From Dimorphilus gyrociliatus (Eukaryota > Annelida > Polychaeta > Dinophilidae), in the NCBI GenBank assembly GCA_904063045.1, contig CAJFCJ010000192.1:1-33117 (forward strand): a stretch of 33,117 bases of DNA, written 5' to 3'. A program made the translations under genes and the position numbers. Under the pieces are notes generated by a model, which was not told the origin of the DNA, ran no database searches, and was given only the letters and a program-made list of their open reading frames with translations. Shown piece after piece: positions 27,267 to 33,117 of the stretch (the stretch's first letter is position 1; every line of letters begins with the position of its first letter).

Positions 27267-27986
27267 TCAATTTTTCTTTTCTTCATTAATTTTATAAACC
27301 TCAAATAGCATGAGTAATCTAAGAATAAAATCTCTTGGCTCTGCTTTACAAATTTTATCTATCCAATCACAATTATTAGTAGAGAAATTATTAAAATAAT
27401 TAATAAAATCATAAGTTCTCATACTTATTTCATATTTCTTAATGAAATCTACTAAATTGTTACTAGAAAAACATTCTTGTATTATTTCATTATTTAAATT
27501 ATCCTTTGTTATTTTCTTTATCTGTTTTCTTATCATTAAATTTTTTTCATTTGTATAAATTTCTCTAAATTTTTTATTATCCTTATTTAGTAATACTAAA
27601 TTACTATTTAGTTTATCAAGTAATAATAATTGTAATATAACTTCTTTTCCATAAAAAACATTAGTAATTCTAATATCAATGGTATTATACGACTTTATAT
27701 ATTTTTTTAGATTATTTATTGTATCAACTATCATTAGAAAAAAAGAGTTAGAAAAATACAATTCTTCTGTATTTTCTAAGTAGGAAATTATACATTTCTC
27801 GTAAAATTGTACTTCATTATAAAAACTCTTACTACCTACTAGACTAGGTTTTAAACAAACCTTTTCGTCAAAAACTATATTTTTAAACTCATTCATAGTA
27901 TTTTTAAATTCATATTTAAGATCTTCTAAAGATTGTCTATCATCCTCACCTGTTAATGAATATAGATTAAATAATACTTCAAACAT
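27267..27986 (-). CDS. Hypothetical helical protein
   Basis: A 239-aa Asn-, Leu- and Lys-rich protein without recognised domains. It is predicted mostly helical: an N-terminal segment (MFEVLFNLYSLTGEDDRQSL), a middle region with FFLMIVDTINNLKKYI and KEVILQLLLLDKLN, and a C-terminal segment DFILRLLMLFEVYKI. Hydrophobic stretches are amphipathic rather than long enough for membrane spans, so an adaptor or complex subunit is plausible. A CCC run (27999-28001, minus strand) lies 12 nt before the ATG, farther than usual. Function unknown. Confidence 0.65.
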   Translation of the reverse strand: MFEVLFNLYSLTGEDDRQSLEDLKYEFKNTMNEFKNIVFDEKVCLKPSLVGSKSFYNEVQFYEKCIISYLENTEELYFSNSFFLMIVDTINNLKKYIKSYNTIDIRITNVFYGKEVILQLLLLDKLNSNLVLLNKDNKKFREIYTNEKNLMIRKQIKKITKDNLNNEIIQECFSSNNLVDFIKKYEISMRTYDFINYFNNFSTNNCDWIDKICKAEPRDFILRLLMLFEVYKINEEKKN

Positions 27987-28178
27987 AGCTTTTCTTTTGG
28001 GATTAAATAATTATAAATAGTGTTTCAAAAAAGAAGTAAGTTATTGATCAAAGTTAACACGTCAAAATTAACAACTTATTAAAAATGTATAAAACAGACT
28101 TAAGAATTACTGGTTTTTTTAATTTTTTTTATTAAAAGAATATTTTATTTATATAAATATATATTATTTATAAATAAT

Positions 28179-28286
28179 ACACGGTCATATCTACTAGGTA
28201 CACCGGATCCCGTCCGATCTCCGAAGTTAAGCTAGTAAGAGCTTGGTGAGTACTGAGGGGTACCTTGGGAAACCTAAGTACTGTGT
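28179..28286 (+). rRNA. 5S ribosomal RNA (short form)
   Basis: Contains the 5S hallmarks in order: ACGGTCATA, GTCCGATCTCCGAAG (helix III and loop B region), TTAAGCTAGTAAGAGC (box A side), then GGTGAGTACTGAGGGG and TTGGGAAACC before the 3' end. The ends pair (ACACGGT with ACTGTGT), so the molecule is about 108 nt, shorter than the usual 120, mainly through a shorter helix IV-V arm and short terminal helix. A run of T after the 3' end (28285-28292) is a normal RNA polymerase III terminator. The internal box A, intermediate and box C region serves as promoter. It stands alone, not in a tandem 5S array. Confidence 0.9.
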
Positions 28287-28292
28287 TTTTTT
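28285..28292 (+). terminator. Pol III T-run terminator of 5S rRNA
   Basis: A run of seven T directly at the 3' end of the 5S gene, the standard RNA polymerase III stop. Confidence 0.7.
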
Positions 28293-28463
28293 AAATTTAA
28301 ATAAAAATTTAACAATTATAAATCTTTTCTAATTTTTATAATAAAATAATCTAATTTAAAAAAGTTTTTATAATAAAAAATTGTTATTTTAAAAAGTTTT
28401 TATAATAAAAAAATAATGTAATTTTGAAAAGTTTTTTTAATAAAAAAGAGTTTTTATTTAAAG

Positions 28464-28532
28464 TGCCTCAGAATACCGTAGTTATGTTTCATCAACTGTT
28501 GTATCTATCAGTTTAGAATGTCATCACAGGCA
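28464..28532 (-). ncRNA. Candidate C/D-box snoRNA
   Basis: On the minus strand, in a GC-richer island within AT-rich spacer: a 5' TGCC, box C GTGATGA (28521-28527), box D' CTGA (28508-28511), box C' TTGATGA (28489-28495), box D CTGA (28468-28471), and a closing GGCA (28464-28467) that pairs with the 5' TGCC. The order, spacing and 69-nt length match a C/D guide RNA. The segment before box D is 17 nt (AACATAACTACGGTATT), suitable as a guide; the base paired five positions upstream of D would be a C in the target. The D' guide is only about 9 nt. The target is not identified. Confidence 0.6.
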
Positions 28533-28999
28533 AAGGGTTAAATAATTTTTTTTATAAATAATTTCTAAATTTTCTAGAAAAAATAAAAAAATTAAAAAAA
28601 TAAAAAAACTTTATATAGAAGTGTATAGAGTAGTATATAATAAGAAATATAAAATTTAAAAATTATGATATTTTTTAAAAAACTATAAAAGCTTTATATA
28701 GAAAAGTATAGATTAATGTTATGAAAAAAAAATGAAAAAAAGATAAATTTGAAAAAATTGTGAAAATAAAAACAGAATAACTCTTAAAAAGAATTATTAC
28801 TAAATCTATACATAAAACTATAAATATTTATTATATGTATAAAATCAGCAACAACTCTTCGTTTTTTGTCATAATCATTCAAATTTATTCTATTTTCATC
28901 GAATCTTTAAAGTATTATTTTTTTAATGACTTTATGAAGATATTAATACTGTTATACTAAAGATATCAACTAAATATCTCTTAATATAGATGTATAGTA
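28533..28999. repeat. A-rich spacer with two more ACTTTATATA-type repeats
   Basis: ACTTTATATAGAAGTGTATA with following GAGTAG lies at 28608, and a variant GCTTTATATAGAAAAGTATA at 28691. They resemble the blocks at 26239 and 26365. Otherwise A-rich sequence 3' of DBP2. Confidence 0.65.
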
Positions 29000-30550
29000 T
29001 TACCATCTTCTGTTGTACTGACTTTTAAATCTCTTGTTGTCAGAGAATCCTCTTCTTGGTATCAATTTAATTAATTCTTCAGGTACTCTTTGATTTGCTT
29101 GTCTTAAAATTCCTACCAATTCTTTAGCAGAGTATTTGTTCTCTGAGGTAACAAAAGAATAAGCAATTCCTTTCTTTGTATCTCCTCTGGCAGTTCTTCC
29201 TATTCTATGAATGTAACTTTCACAGTTTGTTGGGAAATCAAAGTTTACAACTGCTACGACATCTTTAACATCTAAACCTCTCGCTGCTACATCAGTTGCT
29301 ACTAAAATATTGCTAATTCCTCTTTTAAAATTGCTTATTACTCTATCTCTTACATTCTGTGCTTTGTCTCCATGGATAGCAGCTGCTCTGTATTTGTCTA
29401 TTCCTAATTCTTTTTCTAATTCGTCACAATTTCTTTTCGTGTTACAAAATAGAATTACTTTCTCATTTCCTAATGTTTTAAGAGTTTCAATTAGTTCAGT
29501 GTATTTGTCTCTCTCTTCTACTACCTTTACTATCTGTTCTATCTTATGATTACTTGTTAAGTCTTCAGATCCAATTCTTATCTGAATAGGTTCTTTCATA
29601 AAACTTTGGGCTAGACTTCTGACCTCCTTAGGCCAAGTTGCAGACCACATTAAAGTTTGTCTTTTTGGATTAGTATTAGGTATTATCTTTCTTAATTGTG
29701 GCTCAAATCCCATATCAAGCATTCTATCAGCTTCGTCTAATACTAAAAATGTTACTCTTGAAAGAGAAAAGATTCCTTGGTTATATAAATCTATAAGTCT
29801 ACCAGGAGTTGCTACTAAAACTTCTACTCCATTTCTTAAATCTCTTTTTTGTGGAAATGCACTTGTTCCTCCATAAATTGCAGTATTTCTCATACCATAT
29901 ATATTAGCATAGTCATCAACTACTTCTTTTATTTGAAGACAAAGTTCACGTGTTGGTGCTAGAATTAAAATTATAGGTCCATCATCACCTTTTATTGGTG
30001 TTTGTCTGCTTGCATGTATAAGTGCAGGTAAAACAAAGGATAGAGTTTTACCAGATCCAGTTTGTGCGATACCAACCATGTCTTTTCCTGTAAGTGCCAT
30101 TGTCCAGCCTTGTGCTTGTATAGGAGTAGGTTTATCGTATTTAGCTCTTCTGAATTGATCTTCGACTCCTCTTCCAAAATTAATATCCTCAAAGTTGAGA
30201 ACTGGTGGTTTTATAGAATCTCCTTCTATTTTCATACTATTTTCATCTCTATAAGCTTGAGCTTGTTTTTCTGGTATTTCATTTCTTATTAAATCATTAT
30301 AAAAATCTTTTTCAAAGTCAACCTCTCTGGTTTTCATTGGTTCTCCTTTTCCACTCCATGAATTGTTTCTAGAGAATGAATTTGTGTTATTTTGATTGTT
30401 TCTAGACCAAGTACCGGTATTAGTTCTATTTCTTGACCAACCACCTCCAAAGCTTGTGCTACTGCTTTTTGATTGGTTGTTTTTTGTGTTTCTTGTCCAT
30501 TTGGATGAATTATCATCTGTGTTGTCCCAACTGCTTTTATAATTTGTCAT
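29000..30550 (-). CDS. DBP2: DEAD-box RNA helicase DBP2/DDX5 type
   Basis: A 516-aa ATP-dependent RNA helicase of the Dbp2/DDX5 class, which acts in mRNA packaging and rRNA processing in nucleus and cytoplasm. Seen in order: FGRGVEDQFRRAKYDKPTPI with the Q motif PTPIQAQGW (about 142-150), AQTGSGKT (motif I), PTRELCLQI (Ia), TPGRLIDL (Ib), LDEADRMLDMGFE (II, about 270), SATWPKEV (III), LFCNTKRNCDELE (IV), ATDVAARGLDVKDV (V) and HRIGRTARG (VI). The GFEPQLRKI after DEAD fits DBP2. The N-terminal about 70 residues are Asn/Ser-rich with repeated W(T/S)RN motifs (KWTRN, GWSRN, TWSRN, FSRN), a probable RNA-binding tail. A CCC motif lies at 30562-30564 (minus strand), 11 nt upstream of the ATG. Confidence 0.95.
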   Translation of the reverse strand: MTNYKSSWDNTDDNSSKWTRNTKNNQSKSSSTSFGGGWSRNRTNTGTWSRNNQNNTNSFSRNNSWSGKGEPMKTREVDFEKDFYNDLIRNEIPEKQAQAYRDENSMKIEGDSIKPPVLNFEDINFGRGVEDQFRRAKYDKPTPIQAQGWTMALTGKDMVGIAQTGSGKTLSFVLPALIHASRQTPIKGDDGPIILILAPTRELCLQIKEVVDDYANIYGMRNTAIYGGTSAFPQKRDLRNGVEVLVATPGRLIDLYNQGIFSLSRVTFLVLDEADRMLDMGFEPQLRKIIPNTNPKRQTLMWSATWPKEVRSLAQSFMKEPIQIRIGSEDLTSNHKIEQIVKVVEERDKYTELIETLKTLGNEKVILFCNTKRNCDELEKELGIDKYRAAAIHGDKAQNVRDRVISNFKRGISNILVATDVAARGLDVKDVVAVVNFDFPTNCESYIHRIGRTARGDTKKGIAYSFVTSENKYSAKELVGILRQANQRVPEELIKLIPRRGFSDNKRFKSQYNRRW

Positions 30551-30561
30551 ATTTACTTGAA

Positions 30562-30564
30562 GGG
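30562..30564 (-). promoter_or_regulatory. CCC-type start motif of DBP2
   Basis: Coding strand TACACCCTTCAAGTAAAT then ATG, slightly farther from the start than elsewhere. Confidence 0.45.
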
Positions 30565-30599
30565 TGTAAAATTTTTTTTTATAAAACTTTTTTTTTTAA

Positions 30600-31165
30600 A
30601 AATTTTAAAAATATTTTTTAGAGAATTGAACTTTACTAGATAGAATTTAAATTTTTTTAAAAATATTTTTTAGAATTTAAAAAAAAGTAATTTTTAAGGA
30701 ATTGAACTTTACTAGATAGAATTTAAATTTTTTTAATAAATAATTTTTAGAATTTAAAAAAAAGTAATTTTTAAGGAATTGAACTTAACTAGATAGAATT
30801 TAAATTTTTTTAAAAATATTTTTTAGAATTTAAAAAAAAAGTGATTTTTAAGGAATTGAACTTAACTAGATAGAATTTAAATTTTTTTAAAAATATTTTT
30901 TAGAATTTAAAAAAAAAGTGATTTTTAAGGAATTGAACTTTACTAGATAGAATTTAAATTTTTTTAAAAATATTTTTTAGAATTTAAAAAAAAGTAATTT
31001 TTGAGAATCGAACTTTACTAGATAGAATTTAAAGTTTTTTTAATAAATAATTTTCAAAGAATCGAACTTTATTATATGAAGGTTAATATAAAATAATTTT
31101 TAGAATTTAAAAAAAAAGTGTTTTTAAGGAATCGAACTTTACTAGATAGAAATTTAAAATTTTTT
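30600..31165. repeat. 77-bp tandem array, seven to eight copies
   Basis: The landmark ACTAGATAG recurs at 30634, 30711, 30788, 30865, 30942, 31018 and 31141, with one more degenerate copy near 31071. The period is 77 bp with one 76-bp step. Each unit reads GGAATTGAACTTTACTAGAT then a run of TTTAAATTT and A-rich sequence. It fills almost the whole spacer between the DBP2 start and the uS15 stop. Confidence 0.9.
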
Positions 31166-31178
31166 AAAATAAATAGAT

Positions 31179-31622
31179 TTACTTAGTAACTAAGAAAGAT
31201 GGTTTCCACTTCTTCTCAAGATCTCCCTTCCCCTTATAGTATCTAACTAATCTATAAAGCTTAGACTCTGTTGATGTAAGTCTGTATCGTGCATCTTTAT
31301 CATTTTTTTGCTTTCTTAAATGATTTCTAATGTTTGTTGATTTTTTTATCAAGGCTTGTAAATCTTCAGGAATTGCAGGTTTAAGATCTGCTTCTTTAAG
31401 AACCTGTAGTACTTTCTTATGACATATTGAAAATAGTTGTCCTATTCCATATTCGTCTCTTAATTTATTTCCAATTGCTGAGCAAGTTAAACCTTTCTTT
31501 GCAAAATTAATTACGAGTTCTTCAACTTCTTTTGGTGTCATTTGTAAATAATTTGGGAATGCTGAGTTGTAAGGAATTGTAGACTTGGATTTACCTTTCG
31601 AGTTGCAGTGCATTCTTGCCAT
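31179..31622 (-). CDS. RPS13: 40S ribosomal protein uS15
   Basis: A 147-aa basic protein matching eukaryotic S13 (uS15) along its length: MARMHCNSKGKSKSTIPYN at the start, PNYLQMTPKEVEELVINFAKKGLT (25-48), IGNKLRDEYGIGQLFSICHKKV, then the S15 core HLRKQKNDKDARYRLTSTESKL and LVRYYKGKGDLEKKWKP. uS15 binds the central domain of small-subunit rRNA. CCC runs on the coding strand (around 31629-31635) lie upstream of the ATG. The C-terminus is near 145 residues, the usual length. No intron seen. Confidence 0.95.
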   Translation of the reverse strand: MARMHCNSKGKSKSTIPYNSAFPNYLQMTPKEVEELVINFAKKGLTCSAIGNKLRDEYGIGQLFSICHKKVLQVLKEADLKPAIPEDLQALIKKSTNIRNHLRKQKNDKDARYRLTSTESKLYRLVRYYKGKGDLEKKWKPSFLVTK

Positions 31623-31632
31623 TTTTTAGGGA

Positions 31633-31635
31633 GGG
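31633..31635 (-). promoter_or_regulatory. CCC-type start motif of uS15
   Basis: Coding strand TTAACCCTCCCTAAAAA then ATG, with CCC about 10 nt upstream. Confidence 0.45.
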
Positions 31636-31739
31636 TTAAATTTTTTTTCTTAAAACAAAATTTTTATTTAAAGAGGAAATTTAATACAAATAATAAACTT
31701 GAGTTTAATAAAGAACATTTTAATAAAAAGGTGGTAAAT

Positions 31740-33117
31740 TTAGCTTTTTTTGGGTGTAAACCACCATTTTATAGTTTCAATCCAACCATTTCCTAAATTC
31801 GGGATTTTAGTTTTTCTTTCGCCTAACTCATCATCCTCGATTTCTGTATTTTCTATTACATCTCTTAATTTCTTCTCATTTATTTTTTGAGTAACTTGGT
31901 TCGTTAAAGAAGATGGTACATCACTACTCACACTTTCTTTATTTTCTATTTCAGCAATGTCTATTTCATTGGCTATATCTTGTATTCTAGCTTCTTCAAA
32001 TGTTAACTTTTCATTTGAGACTACTTTTAAGCTGTTAGTATCAGTTGTTTTGCTTTCCGTGTTCTCTAACTCACTTAGACATTCTCTTTCATTTCTTAAA
32101 ATGCTCATTGAGTTCCTAAACTTCTTGGCTTCCTCTTTTATTTCTTCCGTCTCTGTTTTTATTTCGTCTTCAAGTTCCGTTTCTAGAAATTCTAGAATAG
32201 AGTGATAAAATTCAGCTATCTTTTCAGAAATAAAAGGATAACTCCATTCAAAAACGTTTTGATGACCAGGTAATATATAAGGATGCTCCTTTGCAGTAAA
32301 CTTTTTAATAGTAATGTCTCTATCGAATACAATAAAAGCGCCGTAATTTTTGTAAGCATCACAATAATTTGGAGCAGAGAATATTGTAATCACTTCTGGT
32401 AGAACATTATACCCTTCAGATTGGACTTCATGTCCTCTAACTATTAATTTTAATCCGTTTTCCTTAAGAAATTTTGTTACTGCTTGTTTACAATACAAAA
32501 AAGAGCATCTTCTTCTCTTGTTTACTACAAATAAATCAATATTGTTAAATTCATAAAATGGATGTGGATCTGACCACAACAAATCTGTCATAAGAGGGTC
32601 TTTATGTGGTTCCTGAAACCTATTAATCTTATTTATGTCATTTACATCGTTTAAATAAGGTGAAATCCCGCCATGTACACAAAACACCTCTTTTTCTAGA
32701 ATCAAAGCTAATGGTAGTGAACTGAATACAGACAAACACTTCTTATAAATCTTATGTGAGTATTTTGTAGTACATTCTTTAGCAAATGTAAAATATGAAG
32801 TCATATCCTCACTCTCATGGTTTCCCCTCAATAACCATACTTTTTCTGGATAGTTTAATTTAAACAGCAAAAGTGCAAATAAAGTTTCTACTGAAAATGC
32901 ACCTCTATCAACGTAATCGCCTACAAATATATAATTAACATTCTTATCGTGATTTTTTATGATGTCATATAAATCATAAAACTGTCCATGAATATCTCTA
33001 AATATATAACTTTTACCTTCGACTCGCAATAAATTAGGTTCTTTTTTAAACCGACATTTGGCTGCATTTAGTATTTCCATTGCTTGTGGTTCTGATAACC
33101 TTCCTTGATTATAAAAA
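31740..33117 (-). CDS. Calcineurin A, catalytic subunit (PP2B), 5'-truncated by window
   Basis: A calcium/calmodulin-activated Ser/Thr phosphatase. The frame is open to the window edge: FYNQGRLSEPQAMEILNAA (33117 down to about 33060) matches the calcineurin N-terminus, so the Met at 33080 is internal. Metal and phosphate motifs seen: RDIHGQF, GDYVDRGAFSVE, LLRGNHE, CVHGGISP, VRGHEVQ and ITIFSAPNYCD. The following region HPYILPG...NVFEWSYPFISEKIAEF matches the helix that binds calcineurin B, and FRNSMSILRNERE resembles the calmodulin-binding stretch, so the regulated form is likely. The first motif has Arg where almost all relatives have Gly (GDxHG); the metal-ligand Asp and His are kept. The last 100 residues are acidic and unique. 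Lies 117 bp from uS15. Confidence 0.9.
   Translation of the reverse strand, partial: FYNQGRLSEPQAMEILNAAKCRFKKEPNLLRVEGKSYIFRDIHGQFYDLYDIIKNHDKNVNYIFVGDYVDRGAFSVETLFALLLFKLNYPEKVWLLRGNHESEDMTSYFTFAKECTTKYSHKIYKKCLSVFSSLPLALILEKEVFCVHGGISPYLNDVNDINKINRFQEPHKDPLMTDLLWSDPHPFYEFNNIDLFVVNKRRRCSFLYCKQAVTKFLKENGLKLIVRGHEVQSEGYNVLPEVITIFSAPNYCDAYKNYGAFIVFDRDITIKKFTAKEHPYILPGHQNVFEWSYPFISEKIAEFYHSILEFLETELEDEIKTETEEIKEEAKKFRNSMSILRNERECLSELENTESKTTDTNSLKVVSNEKLTFEEARIQDIANEIDIAEIENKESVSSDVPSSLTNQVTQKINEKKLRDVIENTEIEDDELGERKTKIPNLGNGWIETIKWWFTPKKS

Noticed and set aside
28464-28532. U2 snRNA on the plus strand (TGTATCTATCAGTTTAGA resembles part of U2)
   Set aside because: The branch-site-pairing GUAGUA and the Sm-site context are absent. 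The minus-strand C/D-box reading explains every motif.
30600-31165. CRISPR array
   Set aside because: The 77-bp units are contiguous without unique spacers, and the genome is eukaryotic.
32984-33080. Calcineurin start at the Met at 33080
   Set aside because: The frame remains open to the window edge and that upstream part matches the conserved calcineurin N-terminus, so the true start lies outside.

Overview
The window looks like a contig from a microsporidian, an AT-rich obligate intracellular fungal-lineage parasite; I cannot name the genus. The evidence is the very low GC, short eukaryotic genes with compact proteins, and a CCC motif a few bases upstream of most housekeeping start codons. 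Three very short GT-AG introns (23, 24 and 39 nt), a shortened 5S rRNA and a PI31-like gene of the kind known from microsporidian spores also fit. A run of N (12516-13123) is an assembly gap. Gene density is low for the group, and several intergenic stretches of 0.5-1.6 kb hold simple AT sequence, tandem arrays or nothing recognisable.

Layout, left to right. A multi-pass membrane protein with a 24-nt intron (186-1121) is followed by a recent Ty3/gypsy-derived insertion whose long terminal repeats lie in inverted orientation (1258-2391). Next are a UBA4/MOCS3-type E1-rhodanese gene with an apparent one-base frameshift (2851-3950), ribosomal protein eL29 (4142) and the GPI mannosyltransferase GPI10/PIG-B (4545-6383), whose 5' end has been amplified into an 80-89 bp tandem array. 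Then come a SWI/SNF-RSC SWIB subunit (7903), the phenylalanyl-tRNA synthetase beta chain (9157-10995), an unknown gene (11249) and two gene ends running into the gap. After the gap, a paralogue of the first membrane protein carries an intron at the same position (13208-14109). It is followed by a 128-aa spliced unknown, a coiled-coil unknown, an unusual eIF4E with a degraded cap pocket, an unknown basic protein, a PI31-like proteasome regulator and a GYF-domain protein. A gene-empty stretch leads to a probably secreted leucine-rich-repeat protein (21732-23156). The right end carries a FANCJ-like iron-sulfur helicase (24215), a small basic protein (26600), an unknown (27267), 5S rRNA (about 28179-28286), a candidate C/D-box snoRNA on the minus strand (28464-28532), the DEAD-box helicase DBP2, ribosomal protein uS15 (RPS13) and a calcineurin A catalytic subunit cut by the window edge.

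There is no operon logic. Most genes are housekeeping functions: translation, tRNA charging and possibly thiolation, GPI anchors, chromatin, proteasome control, RNA helicase and phosphatase signalling. The genes lacking the CCC start motif include the lineage-specific ones (LRR protein, membrane paralogues, the spliced 128-aa unknown). The most distinctive items are the paralogous membrane genes with a conserved ultra-short intron, the palindromic LTR element, the candidate snoRNA and the eIF4E with substituted cap-binding residues.
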